Shown here piece after piece: positions 17,782 through 27,347 of a stretch of DNA of 64,000 nt. Origin of the DNA: Leptospira dzoumogneensis (GTDB lineage: Bacteria > Spirochaetota > Leptospiria > Leptospirales > Leptospiraceae). Both the position numbers and the translations under genes were made by a program. The stretch lies in assembly GCF_004770895.1 (NCBI RefSeq), contig NZ_RQHS01000019.1:642213-706212 (forward strand), written 5' to 3'. The first letter of the stretch is position 1. Each line of letters opens with the position of its first letter. Under the pieces are notes generated by a model. The model was not told where the DNA came from. It saw nothing but the letters and a program-made list of their open reading frames with translations, and did not search any database.

Positions 17782-19347
17782 ATGCGAAACAGAGTTTCTA
17801 GTCAAAAAATTATCTCCGGGTCGAGGATTATCCTCGCAGTTTTGGGGATATTGGGAGTCGGCACATCCGAGCTGACTGCCGGTAGTTACGGGGATATCTA
17901 CGGTGCCCATGCGGGTGCAGCCGGTATGGCGGGTGCAGTTACCGCTACGGTGAACAACTCATCTGCGGTTTTCTATAATGTTGCCGGTTTGGGAAGATTG
18001 AACGAAGCGGATTTGTTCATCTCTCAATGGGAACAGAAAGAAAAAGAGAAAGAAGCAGCAGCGAATGGAGAAGTTCCTAAGGATGCGAATGGGAATCCAA
18101 TTCCTCAAGAAGGTCCTTTACTAAACACCGAGCCTCAAACCGAAGCCGGTGCACCTCCGGACAAATGGTATAAAAAAGCTTGGTTTAATTTTAGAGACGG
18201 CTTTGCGAATATGGGAAAGGGGATGTTCACTTATCAGCCTCTTCTCCGCCCGAACCGTCCTTATCATGAAGTGTCTTTCTTAGGAACTTATGCGAATCCT
18301 ACATTAAAGAACAACGCACCTAAGAACGAGAACACTAAGAACCCTGACGACAGCTATGTCGGTTTGGGTTTTACAATGAACCTAAACGAAATTTTCGATA
18401 TAGGTAGAACCATTCGTTTCGGATTGAACGCTATCGTTCCTGCTTCCGGAAACTTGATGGTGGTGAACGATCAAAACCCTACTGTTCCTAGATACCTTCA
18501 ATCAGGAAAAAGTAATGAACGTCCTACCATTATGGCCGGGGTAGGTGTGGAACTTTGGAAAGACCGTCTTTTTGCAGGGGTTGGTATCACTGCACTTGCA
18601 GGCGGTTCCGGTGCGATCTTATTAAAAGACGTTCCGATCTCTCCGGATCCTGTACAAGCAAACTCACAAGTAGTTCTTACTTTAAAACCGATCATCAACC
18701 CGACTTATGGACTCCAATTCACTTACGGTAAATGGAGTGCGGGGGTTTCGTATAAAAGAGAAACTTATCTGTCTGCGGATCCGATTCCTGCTCGTGCCCA
18801 GACTACTCTTTTAGGGATCCAATTGGATTTCGACCTGGCTTTATTGGATCAGTATAACCCGAGAGTTTGGTCTTACGGTATAGGATTCAGACCTACGGAA
18901 AAACTTTTATTAAACGTAGATGTGAACAGAGAGATCTGGAGTTTATATAAACTTTCTAGAATTAAAGAAAAATATTCGGAACCTCTTGATTTCCATGATA
19001 CTACAAACGTTCGTATGGGAGCAGAGTATGCTTTCCGTCCTTTCTTGAAGTTCAGAGGTGGTATCGGAAAAAGACCTAGTCCGGTTCCTCATTATGCGGG
19101 CGCAAACAACTGGATGGATAATGATCGTATGATCTACTCCATTGGTGTTTCCTATATATTCAACGGAAGGAACTTTGCGTTCTTGAAAGATAGATTGAAA
19201 AACCCGGTGATTTTCGATTTAGCGATCACGAACCAACAGTTGAAAAATGTGGAGATCAATAAAACTCTCCCTTCCGAAAGGAATCCTAGCTATAATTACG
19301 GCGGATATATCTGGTCCGTAAACTTCTCCGTAAGCTTATTCTTCTAA
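17782..19347 (+). CDS. OmpP1/FadL family outer-membrane transport protein
   Basis: The 521-residue protein has a signal peptide (residues 1-34, ending ELTAG). The N-terminal motif YGAHAGAAGMAGAVTATVNN followed by SSAVFYNVAGLG is the FadL/OmpP1 plug signature. The rest alternates like a beta-barrel and ends in Phe-Phe. FadL proteins take up hydrophobic compounds such as long-chain fatty acids. Leptospires use fatty acids as carbon and energy source, so this is plausible; the exact ligand is unknown. GGAAGGAAA precedes the ATG. The insert at about residues 70-135 is charged and rich in Glu/Lys. Confidence 0.88.
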   Translation: MRNRVSSQKIISGSRIILAVLGILGVGTSELTAGSYGDIYGAHAGAAGMAGAVTATVNNSSAVFYNVAGLGRLNEADLFISQWEQKEKEKEAAANGEVPKDANGNPIPQEGPLLNTEPQTEAGAPPDKWYKKAWFNFRDGFANMGKGMFTYQPLLRPNRPYHEVSFLGTYANPTLKNNAPKNENTKNPDDSYVGLGFTMNLNEIFDIGRTIRFGLNAIVPASGNLMVVNDQNPTVPRYLQSGKSNERPTIMAGVGVELWKDRLFAGVGITALAGGSGAILLKDVPISPDPVQANSQVVLTLKPIINPTYGLQFTYGKWSAGVSYKRETYLSADPIPARAQTTLLGIQLDFDLALLDQYNPRVWSYGIGFRPTEKLLLNVDVNREIWSLYKLSRIKEKYSEPLDFHDTTNVRMGAEYAFRPFLKFRGGIGKRPSPVPHYAGANNWMDNDRMIYSIGVSYIFNGRNFAFLKDRLKNPVIFDLAITNQQLKNVEINKTLPSERNPSYNYGGYIWSVNFSVSLFF

Positions 19348-19403
19348 CCTTTTTCCCCTTTCTGGGGAAATGAAATAACATCTGTTATCTAATAGCTCCA
19401 TCT

Positions 19404-19440
19404 GAGGCGGAATTCGAAAACCGCCTCGGTTCTTTTTCTT
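19404..19440 (+). terminator. Rho-independent terminator after the FadL-like gene
   Basis: GAGGCGG (19404-19410) pairs with CCGCCTC (19421-19427), followed by GG and a T-rich run to 19440. Confidence 0.75.
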
Positions 19441-19484
19441 GACCGAATGATCGCTACAGAGATAGTCGAAACTCGGTAATAGAG

Positions 19485-20777
19485 ATGGAAAAGAATATAA
19501 TTGAACTGATCACTCCCGTATTTTTCGTTTTGATCGTTGTAGAGCTGCTTTACTCCTTGTTTGGAGACAAACCCTTCTATCGTTTTAAGGACTCCATCAA
19601 TAATCTTTCCGCCGGGATCTTCATGCAGATCTTTACGGTGTTTATCACTCTGGCATTGATGGCAGTGTATTCCTGGGTATATGCAAAATTTGGAATATTG
19701 AATATTTCAAACGATTCTTGGATAGGCTGGGTGTTCTGTTTCGTTCTAGCCGATTTCTTTTATTATTGGTACCATAGATTCGGGCATGAGATCAATATTT
19801 TCTGGGCTTCTCACGTGGCTCATCATCAAAGTGAAGATTATAACTTTACGGTGGCCTTAAGACAAGGGGTCACTCAGAATACATTCTCTCTTCCTTTTTA
19901 TCTTCCGTTGGCCCTGATGGGGTTTCCGCCTATCATGTTCCTTCTTTGTATCCAGATCAATTTTGCTTATCAATTTTGGCTGCATACTAGAGCAATTCCT
20001 AAGTTAGGGATTTTTGAGTGGGTGTTCAACACTCCTTCTCAACATAGAGTGCACCACGGAAGAGATCCTAAATATATAGATAAAAATTACGCGGGAACGC
20101 TTGCGATCTGGGACAGAATGTTCGGATCTTATAAAGAGGAAGAAGAAGAGCCTATTTTTGGGATCGTAAAACCTATGCAAACCTGGAGTCCTATTTGGAC
20201 ACAGTTCCATTATTTCGAGGAGTTATTCCTTCTTTCTTGGAAAACCAAATCTTGGAAGGATAAATTTTTAGTTTGGATCAAACCTCCGGGTTGGAAGCCG
20301 AAAGACTTGGGAGAATCGGTGGTTCCTCCGGAGATCGATCGTTCTACTTATCAAAAATTTAATACATCTATTCCTTATACATTATTAGCGTATTCTATCA
20401 CTCAGTTCTTCTTCGGGCTGGGCGCTTCTATGGTCTATCTAGAGTTCAAAAAAGAATTACCTTTGTTTGAAATGTGCGTCTTAGGTTTTTATGTGCTTTG
20501 GACTCTTTGGAATATAGGAGCGATCTTCGAACTAAAAACTTCGGGTATCGTTTCCGAGCTGATCCGTCTGGCATCTATTGCCGCACTAACCTATGTATAT
20601 CCGTTTGATTTCACTCATGTGGAAAAATTAACTGCAGTTCTTCCGATAGAAACTTTGCAATATCTTCCTGAACTTATGAAGCAGGTCGCATTGATCTCAT
20701 TCTTTGTGCTGGGGGGCTTTTTGGTTTCTCAAAAAAGGTTTTTCAGCATCAAAGGATACACGCCTAAAACAGTTTAG
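19485..20777 (+). CDS. Sterol desaturase / fatty acid hydroxylase superfamily protein, AGMO-like
   Basis: The 430-residue polytopic membrane protein has the histidine boxes of the di-iron fatty acid hydroxylase family: HRFGH, HVAHHQSEDYN with nearby ALRQ, and HRVHH. The HH-SEDYN-ALRQ combination is the one I associate with alkylglycerol monooxygenase (AGMO/TMEM195) rather than with C4-methyl sterol oxidases. AGMO cleaves ether lipids in animals and needs tetrahydrobiopterin; bacterial homologues are largely untested. A C-terminal helical region (about 310-425) follows the catalytic part. Flanking terminators isolate it as a single gene. Confidence 0.8.
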   Translation: MEKNIIELITPVFFVLIVVELLYSLFGDKPFYRFKDSINNLSAGIFMQIFTVFITLALMAVYSWVYAKFGILNISNDSWIGWVFCFVLADFFYYWYHRFGHEINIFWASHVAHHQSEDYNFTVALRQGVTQNTFSLPFYLPLALMGFPPIMFLLCIQINFAYQFWLHTRAIPKLGIFEWVFNTPSQHRVHHGRDPKYIDKNYAGTLAIWDRMFGSYKEEEEEPIFGIVKPMQTWSPIWTQFHYFEELFLLSWKTKSWKDKFLVWIKPPGWKPKDLGESVVPPEIDRSTYQKFNTSIPYTLLAYSITQFFFGLGASMVYLEFKKELPLFEMCVLGFYVLWTLWNIGAIFELKTSGIVSELIRLASIAALTYVYPFDFTHVEKLTAVLPIETLQYLPELMKQVALISFFVLGGFLVSQKRFFSIKGYTPKTV

Positions 20778-20810
20778 TTCGGTATTTTTGAGCTAGTTTT
20801 TAGAGTTAAA

Positions 20811-20837
20811 GGCGCCTTTTCAACGAAGGCGCTTTTT
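20811..20837 (+). terminator. Rho-independent terminator after the AGMO-like gene
   Basis: GGCGCCTT and AAGGCGCT form an eight-pair stem (one G-T) with a seven-base loop, followed by seven T. Confidence 0.88.
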
Positions 20838-20895
20838 TTATCACTCTGAAAATAAATTGACGAACAATGTTTCGGCAAGTATCCACATAGAACCT

Positions 20896-23001
20896 ATGAT
20901 TTCTCGTTTTTCTTCCTCGGTTCTTGCGGCATCTTTTCTGATTTTGCTAGGGACTAATTTTTACGCCCAAGAATCGGTCCCTTCTACAAGCGATACTCCT
21001 ACTGCCATTACGGAAGAGGAGAAGGCTTCCAAGTCCCCAGTCTCCGTTTCTTACGCAAGAATTGATTCTGTTCTATTGTATTCCGATTTAGTCTACGTCA
21101 CAAGACAATCCGAGGTAAAACTTCCTGCGGGAGTTTCGGAAGTACTATTGGGAGAAGTTCCAATCGCTTCTCTGGATAAGAGTGTGATCATTACATTTAC
21201 AGATCCGAATAAAAAATTTAAGATCAAAGGGATACGAGTTTCGGAAAAAGCTTCTAGAAGAAAAAAATCCCAAGAAGCGGAAGAGTTAGAAAAAAGGAAA
21301 GAAGGTCTACTCTTGGCTTTAAGTACAAAGTCCAGAGAGGTACAAGACCTTTTGGATTGGGAAACTTCTATCAAATCGATTAAACCTGCGATCCGAGAAC
21401 AAGACGGAGTAGTGGAGAAGATCGACTCGGAAAATTTTTCTTCCTTCCGAAAAACATACGCTGAACTAGCGGAAGATAATACAAAACTTAGATTAGCAAA
21501 ACTAGAAGAACTAGATCGTATCCGAGAAGAATTTTATATAGTGAGTACTAAGATCTCTCATCTTGCGGAAGGAGATACTCTTCGCAGAAAAGAGATCCGA
21601 TTGGATGTGGAATCCGACTCGGCAAATGTATTTCCGTTTGAATATAAATATCTGATCCGCGGAGCAAACTGGTTCCCTCGTTACACTTTGGAATTAAATT
21701 CAAACGGACAAGAAGCAGAGTTAGGTTGGCATGCATTAGTTCGCAACGAAACCGGAGAAGATTGGAAAAACGTTCGATTGGAATTTTCTACTGCAAATCC
21801 GAACCAAGATATAGACTTACCTGAATATAGAGAATATAGGATCGCTTCTAAAGAAGTAGCCGTGTATTCAGGTGACGAAGATTATTCTCCGGCTGATAAG
21901 GAGTATGACGCTCCTTCTAAACCTTCTGCAAATGCAGGAAGTATGATCCAGACCAAAAAGGAATCCAAGAAAAAAGCACCGGCTCCTAAAGTCTCTCAAA
22001 GAAGTAAGGCAGAAGAGAGGATCGACGATGCCTATTACCAGGAAAAGAACGACAGTCCTTTGATGCAATCCCGTGCATTAATAGAAGGAAATTATAAAGA
22101 TAGATCCAATTCACTTCGTGTAGAAGAGAATATGAATAGGCTGCAAGGAGAACTTGCGAACCAAAAATATTCTTTCGACCAAGGATCTTATGAAGAATCC
22201 ATTCGATATGGAAAAGAAGCTCTCCGCAGATTTTCAGGTTTAAGAGAAAGTTCCAGAAAGGAACTGAAAGATCTGGAGAATGAAGTACAAAATCTTTTAA
22301 ATAGATCTTCTCAATTGAGTTCGGATAAAAAATATTCTAACCAATTGATCGCTCCAGGAATTTCTTCCGAAGGATTTGATTTCAGATATATTGCTCAGTC
22401 TAGAGAAAAAATTCCTTCCGATCGCACATTGAATCGGGTCTTTCTTCGTAAAAGAAATATCACTGTTCGTCCCGGTTATGAAACTTCTCCACTTACGAAT
22501 GATGGAGTCTTTTTAAACGTGGTCTCTTCGAATACGGAAAGAGAACCTTTGCTTGCGGGTCCCTTGGAAATTTATTCGGGCGAAAATCTACTCGGAACGA
22601 CTACTGTATCCACATTAAAGCCCGGCCAAGAGATCAAAATGGAACTCGGGCCTGATAGGGATATCAAGGTGGAAAGAAAGCAGGAAAAACTGGATGATAA
22701 GTCCGGGATCATCTCTCGTAAAAAGAATATCCGTTATAGAGTTACTATCTCCATCAAAAATAACAAACGTAGAGCTGTTCCGGTGCGATTGATCGATCGT
22801 ATTCCTTATACGAATGATGATAGTGTAAAAGTGGAATGGTCCGCAGGCACGGATACCCCTAAGTCCAAAACGGAAGACGGAATTTTGACTTACGAATTTG
22901 AGATCGGTGCAAACTCACGTAAAACAGTTCAGTTCGAATATACGGTCTCTTATCCTGCGGATAATATTCTAAGAGAAACTCCCGGTTCGGATTCTTATTG
23001 A
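20896..23001 (+). CDS. Exported DUF4139 (MuiA-like) protein 1
   Basis: The frame opens at TTG 20857, but ATG 20896 gives a proper signal peptide (MISRFSSSVLAASFLILL, cut near FYA), so I start there (701 residues). An N-terminal DUF4140-like domain is followed by a Lys/Glu-rich coiled coil (about 110-200) and a C-terminal DUF4139 beta domain (YKYLIRGANWFPRYTLELNS onward). A charged linker rich in Lys and Ser splits the C-terminal part. Family members are called mucoidy inhibitor A-like; no biochemical role is established. The next gene encodes a second protein of the same type, so the two probably work together. Confidence 0.8.
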   Translation: MISRFSSSVLAASFLILLGTNFYAQESVPSTSDTPTAITEEEKASKSPVSVSYARIDSVLLYSDLVYVTRQSEVKLPAGVSEVLLGEVPIASLDKSVIITFTDPNKKFKIKGIRVSEKASRRKKSQEAEELEKRKEGLLLALSTKSREVQDLLDWETSIKSIKPAIREQDGVVEKIDSENFSSFRKTYAELAEDNTKLRLAKLEELDRIREEFYIVSTKISHLAEGDTLRRKEIRLDVESDSANVFPFEYKYLIRGANWFPRYTLELNSNGQEAELGWHALVRNETGEDWKNVRLEFSTANPNQDIDLPEYREYRIASKEVAVYSGDEDYSPADKEYDAPSKPSANAGSMIQTKKESKKKAPAPKVSQRSKAEERIDDAYYQEKNDSPLMQSRALIEGNYKDRSNSLRVEENMNRLQGELANQKYSFDQGSYEESIRYGKEALRRFSGLRESSRKELKDLENEVQNLLNRSSQLSSDKKYSNQLIAPGISSEGFDFRYIAQSREKIPSDRTLNRVFLRKRNITVRPGYETSPLTNDGVFLNVVSSNTEREPLLAGPLEIYSGENLLGTTTVSTLKPGQEIKMELGPDRDIKVERKQEKLDDKSGIISRKKNIRYRVTISIKNNKRRAVPVRLIDRIPYTNDDSVKVEWSAGTDTPKSKTEDGILTYEFEIGANSRKTVQFEYTVSYPADNILRETPGSDSY

Positions 23002-23009
23002 GGCTTATC

Positions 23010-24668
23010 ATGAAAAATTATAAAAATTTAATGTATTCATCAATCACGAAATTCACATTCATCTTCGCCTTGGTTTCTTTTCCTATATTTGGAAAGGAAT
23101 TCAGTCTTCCTATCAAAGAGGTGACTGTTCATCAGGGAACAGCCCAGATCTTAAGATCCGGGAGAGTACAATTGGAACCGGGAACCAATAAGATAGAAAT
23201 TTCTTATCTCCCGGTCTCCCTTTTAGAAGAAACCTTAACGGCTGCCATAACTTCTCCTCAAGTGGAGGTCACAGGTTCCAGGACTTGGAAAGAAGAAGGT
23301 ACTGCAGCTTCAAATCCGGAAGTTGCCCTTCTTCAGAAAAAAGTGCAACAACTGGAGAAGGATCAAGAAAGTATATTAGCAAAAGAGAATGATCTGAAAG
23401 CCGAAAAGGACCTATTATCCGAGATGCGCAAAAAAGTTTCGGATGTTGTGGGCCGTAATCTTTTGTATGGTAGGGTGGAAGGAGATGGAAAAAACTGGGG
23501 AACTTACCTTAAAAAAACCAGGGATGAGGCTGTTTCCATTTTTGCTTCTTGGGAGAAGTTAGAAAAGTCCAAACGTAAGGTCCAAACCGAGCTGGAAGAA
23601 GCTCGAGCACAACTTTCCCTTTTATTATCCCAGGCGGAAAAAAGTACACGCACCACTTGGGTCCAGATCGTAAACACAAGTTCCGAGGCAAAAAGTGTGG
23701 AGCTTCGTTTGAGTTATTTGGTTCCAAGTGCAGATTGGAAACCTACTTATATTCTAACTGCGGATGATTCTTTGAGTAAAGCAAAGTTGGAATATATAGT
23801 GGAGATCCGACAAGAATCCGGAGAAGATTGGAAAGGAGTGCAACTTTTGCTTTCTACCACCAGACCGGATCTATCTCTCAGAAGGGACAGACTTCGTCCA
23901 TTAAGATTATTTGATGTAGAAGTGGATTCCAAGCAGGAAATCCTTACGAATCAAACTCAGGCGGTCGGTGCTGCTCAAATGCCGAATGAAGAATCTAATA
24001 TTCCTTCTACGGAAGAGCCCTCTCCTTCCAGCGAAAGAGGAAGCGGATTTTTGTTCAGGCTTCCTAAAACGATCACTTTAGCTTCTCAAAAAGAATCCAG
24101 AAAATTCGAAATGTTATCCTTTAGTGCGCCTATCCAAGTAAAAACCGTGGCTTCTCCCAGGTATAAACCGTTTCCTTTATTGGAAGCTGAATTTCAAAAC
24201 ATGGGGGAATTTTCGATCCTTCCTGGAGAAGTTTCTTTATTCAGAAGTTCAGGACTTGTAGGAAGAACAAAAGTTTCCTATGTTTCTCCTAAAGAAAATC
24301 TTTCCGTATCTTTGGGCACGGAAGGTAGTTTAAGACTTTCTTATAGAAAGGATTGGAACCAAACAAAAGAAGGACTTATCTCCACTCAAAAGGTAATGGA
24401 AAAAAAGGTTTATCTGAGCCTGGAAAATTTCGGCAAAGAAAGTAAAACTGTGATCGTAAGAGAACAGATCCCTATTTCCGAATCTGCAAGTGTTAAGGTA
24501 GAAGTAAATCAAGAGACAAGCACTCCGGGTTCCAAGGAATATCGGGCTAACTCAGGAATTATAGAATGGAGTTTGGTGATCCCTCCTTCCGGAAAAAAAG
24601 AGATCAAGTTGGAGTATAAGGTAACTTATCCGAATCACCAAAACTTGGATTTTTTAAGATCCTTCTAA
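23010..24668 (+). CDS. Exported DUF4139 (MuiA-like) protein 2
   Basis: This shorter paralogue (552 residues from ATG 23010) sits just after the stop of protein 1. GAGG six bases before this ATG supports the start over the overlapping TTG at 22998. It has a signal peptide (to about FGKEF), a DUF4140-like N-terminus beginning PIKEVTVHQGTAQILRSG, a coiled coil (about 105-200), and DUF4139 with LVPSADWKPTYILTADD. Both proteins end in similar sequences (EYTVSYP / EYKVTYP). Tandem duplication with divergence is the simplest origin. It converges on a vWA gene four bases away, with no visible terminator. Confidence 0.78.
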   Translation: MKNYKNLMYSSITKFTFIFALVSFPIFGKEFSLPIKEVTVHQGTAQILRSGRVQLEPGTNKIEISYLPVSLLEETLTAAITSPQVEVTGSRTWKEEGTAASNPEVALLQKKVQQLEKDQESILAKENDLKAEKDLLSEMRKKVSDVVGRNLLYGRVEGDGKNWGTYLKKTRDEAVSIFASWEKLEKSKRKVQTELEEARAQLSLLLSQAEKSTRTTWVQIVNTSSEAKSVELRLSYLVPSADWKPTYILTADDSLSKAKLEYIVEIRQESGEDWKGVQLLLSTTRPDLSLRRDRLRPLRLFDVEVDSKQEILTNQTQAVGAAQMPNEESNIPSTEEPSPSSERGSGFLFRLPKTITLASQKESRKFEMLSFSAPIQVKTVASPRYKPFPLLEAEFQNMGEFSILPGEVSLFRSSGLVGRTKVSYVSPKENLSVSLGTEGSLRLSYRKDWNQTKEGLISTQKVMEKKVYLSLENFGKESKTVIVREQIPISESASVKVEVNQETSTPGSKEYRANSGIIEWSLVIPPSGKKEIKLEYKVTYPNHQNLDFLRSF

Positions 24669-24672
24669 GATC

Positions 24673-25761
24673 TTACTCAGTCAGATTTTTTTCTCCACTT
24701 TTGTCCACGGAACTTGGGATACCTTTCGTGTCCCAAAGTTCCAATTCCAAATTTAAAGGAAGATGTGCCGGAGCGGAGACTTGAAATTCTCCTTCTCCTT
24801 TTCTAGTTTGGAAACAGATCTGTTCCGTTCTCAAAACTCTTTCAGGTTCAGAAGTTCTTTGTGGATTCCAGTTTTGTATTTTGGAAGAAGTGGAACTTCT
24901 TCTTTTCAAATTTAAAAGTACACATTGACTATCAGAATCGGAATTCTCAAAATTGAATTTCACTCTATAAAAATTCTCTTCCGAATCGGTTTGAGTTTTT
25001 TCAATACCCGCAATTCTGATCTTAGGTTTGCGCTTTTCAGTTTCTAATTCCGTTCTTTTAGGTAGAGATTCTTGTTTTAAAAGATCTTCCATTGCGAGAA
25101 AGAAATCGCTGTCTTCTCCCACATTATAATACTTTCCGTTTCCTGTTTTTGCCAGAGATTGCATGACTCTTTTTTCTTCAGGTTTCAATCCTAGACCGAA
25201 GATATGCATTTTGAAATTTATACCTTTTTGTTGCAGGACCTGCAGTTCTTTTTCCGGATTTCCATAGCAGCTTTCAATTCCGTCGGTTACTAAGATCAAA
25301 TCAGTCGGAGATTTTCTGCGGACGATATAATCTCCTGCGATCCGAATGGACTCTGCGAGTGGAGTGGCTCCGGAAGGAGTGAGGCCAAAAAGTTTATTTT
25401 GAAAACCGGGACGATTTCCTTTTTCTAATGGCTGATAAAGTCTGGAAGATTGACAACCGGGCAGACGATTTCCGTAAGCGATAAAACCTACTTCGGTTTC
25501 TTCCGGAAGTTTATCCACATAATGACGAACATATTTTTTTGCGAGATGTACCTTTTGGTAGATCCCAAGATATTCATTCATGGAACCGCTTGCATCTAAG
25601 ATGAATAATTTTGCAGTTTCAGGTTGTCCCGGTACTGCGAGTTCAGGAGATGTATCCGAAATGATAAAAGAAGGACCAAGAAATAATATTATAAAAAGAA
25701 GATATTTTAAATTTTTATAATGAATAAAGGATCTGGATCTGAACATTCGGAAAGAAAACAT
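24673..25761 (-). CDS. von Willebrand factor A domain protein
   Basis: An N-terminal membrane or signal segment (residues 15-37) leads into a vWA domain with an intact MIDAS motif, DASGSMNEY, and DGIESC further on. Proteins of this type bind ligands or partners through a divalent metal. The C-terminal half (after about residue 240) looks beta-rich and is not recognised. The gene faces the DUF4139 pair convergently. vWA and DUF4139/VIT-like proteins are sometimes found together, which would suggest a shared envelope function; that is weak inference. Confidence 0.75.
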   Translation of the reverse strand: MFSFRMFRSRSFIHYKNLKYLLFIILFLGPSFIISDTSPELAVPGQPETAKLFILDASGSMNEYLGIYQKVHLAKKYVRHYVDKLPEETEVGFIAYGNRLPGCQSSRLYQPLEKGNRPGFQNKLFGLTPSGATPLAESIRIAGDYIVRRKSPTDLILVTDGIESCYGNPEKELQVLQQKGINFKMHIFGLGLKPEEKRVMQSLAKTGNGKYYNVGEDSDFFLAMEDLLKQESLPKRTELETEKRKPKIRIAGIEKTQTDSEENFYRVKFNFENSDSDSQCVLLNLKRRSSTSSKIQNWNPQRTSEPERVLRTEQICFQTRKGEGEFQVSAPAHLPLNLELELWDTKGIPSSVDKSGEKNLTE

Positions 25762-25853
25762 GGGAGATTCGAATACTATATTCCTTATCGGATAAAAATA
25801 AAAACACCTTAGAGATCCGGTTTTCTATTTATGTCTTATTGATCCTGAGCAGG

Positions 25854-26495
25854 TTATTTCTTATTCCAATAAACGAACTGTGGATAAGATCCCATTTCTC
25901 CGAATCGGATCTTAAAACAAGAAACGGACCCGTATTCTAAAACCAATCTAAACGAATTCTCCAAAGGAAAACCTAATACGATAGAAGACAAACATCGGAT
26001 TGGTCCTCCGTGGCTGACCCAGATTGTTCTGTATTCGGATGTCTCCTCTTCTTCTTTTTTAAGGTTTTCCCAAGTTCTTGCTTCTTGTAGACCTTCTTCC
26101 CATGACCTTAAGATCCTGGTTTTTAATTCGGAATAAGTTTCTCCGCCTGGTGGCCTTCTGTTTACATAATCTTCCATCCAAGGATCCGTTTCCGATCTAG
26201 GCAGGTCTTCCCATAAACGTCCTTCCCAATCGCCGAAATCCAGTTCTTGGATATTCGGATCCACTTTCCAAGTGGGAGTGATCGATTTTGATTCTAAATG
26301 TTTGCTGATATACTCCGCTAAACTATAACATCTGAATAAAGGACTGGTGCGGATAGAATGTACTTTTTCGGGAAGAAGTTTCAAAATATTCTCCGCTTCT
26401 TTTTCAAAACTGGCAGGAAGTCCTAGATCCGATTTACCGTAACAGGTTCCCGGTTCTACTTCAGGAGTAGTATGTCTGACTAAAAAGATTTCCAT
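25854..26495 (-). CDS. cobC: Histidine phosphatase, probable alpha-ribazole phosphatase
   Basis: The N-terminus MEIFLVRHTTPEVEPGTCYG carries the RHxxP-type motif with phosphohistidine His8 and the GxCYG stretch typical of CobC. ELDFGDWEGRLWEDLP and WVSHGGPIRC follow. CobC removes phosphate from alpha-ribazole phosphate (or from adenosylcobalamin phosphate) in nucleotide loop assembly. It overlaps cobS by 16 bp and is the last gene of the cob block, which supports the specific call over a general phosphoglycerate mutase-like enzyme. Confidence 0.85.
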   Translation of the reverse strand: MEIFLVRHTTPEVEPGTCYGKSDLGLPASFEKEAENILKLLPEKVHSIRTSPLFRCYSLAEYISKHLESKSITPTWKVDPNIQELDFGDWEGRLWEDLPRSETDPWMEDYVNRRPPGGETYSELKTRILRSWEEGLQEARTWENLKKEEEETSEYRTIWVSHGGPIRCLSSIVLGFPLENSFRLVLEYGSVSCFKIRFGEMGSYPQFVYWNKK

Positions 26496-27292
26496 GCGGC
26501 AATAATCCCGATCAGGTATAATAGTTCAGTGACTTGTTGGACTGCGCCTAAACAATCTCCAGTATACCCACCCAGCCATTTTTTATAAAAACTTCTGAGA
26601 TACAAATATCCGAATGTTTGTAAAAGGAACGGATATAATAAGAATCCGAAAACTCTATCCGAAGGCAGATATTCATTATGTAAGAATGCAAACCAAGGAG
26701 CTAATCCCCAGATCCCCGCAATAAATACATTAGAATTTCTTAAAGTTTGGATGATCGGTTTCGCTTTGGATAATTGATCTTCTCTCACATAAGGAAGTGT
26801 TTTTGCAGTGAATAATGCCCAAAACCTACTGGAAGAATGGGAGGAAACTATGGTGATAAATAATACTTCGATGGAAAATTCTTCCAAAGATTTATAACAT
26901 ACAAATTTAAGAAGAAGAACAAGTATGATCCCGATCGTTCCGAAGGCACCGATCCTACTGTCCTTCATGATCTCTAGGATCTTCTCCTTAGTCCATCCTC
27001 CGCCGAATCCGTCGCATACATCGGTAAATCCGTCCTCGTGAAAAGCACCTGTAACCAAAACGGAAACCGACATCGCTAAAACGATACTGATCTCCCAGGT
27101 TAAGGAAAGATCCGCAACCCATAGAACGAACCATGTTGCAGTTCCAACAATCCATCCTACTAAGGGAAAATATCTGGAAGATGAGTTTAGATATTCGTCG
27201 GAATGTTCCACCCAAGAAGGAACAATGATACGAGTATTATAACGAACGGAGGAAAGAAAAATGATCAGCTCTTTGCGGATAAATCCAAACAT
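26480..27292 (-). CDS. cobS: Adenosylcobinamide-GDP ribazoletransferase (cobalamin synthase)
   Basis: This polytopic membrane enzyme joins adenosylcobinamide-GDP and alpha-ribazole (phosphate) to form cobalamin (phosphate). Visible family motifs include FPLVGWIVG near residue 40, TGAFHEDGFTDVCDGFGGGWTKEKILEIMKDSRIGAFG split across the centre, and GGYTGDCLGA near the C-terminus. Asp-rich clusters (EDGFTDVCD) bind metal-nucleotide. It lies 55 bp downstream of cobT and overlaps cobC. Confidence 0.93.
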   Translation of the reverse strand: MFGFIRKELIIFLSSVRYNTRIIVPSWVEHSDEYLNSSSRYFPLVGWIVGTATWFVLWVADLSLTWEISIVLAMSVSVLVTGAFHEDGFTDVCDGFGGGWTKEKILEIMKDSRIGAFGTIGIILVLLLKFVCYKSLEEFSIEVLFITIVSSHSSSRFWALFTAKTLPYVREDQLSKAKPIIQTLRNSNVFIAGIWGLAPWFAFLHNEYLPSDRVFGFLLYPFLLQTFGYLYLRSFYKKWLGGYTGDCLGAVQQVTELLYLIGIIAAWKSF

Positions 27293-27347
27293 GCAAAGAC
27301 GAACTTATTCATTCCTCCGATTCGGGCAGCGAGAATTTGATCCTCGA

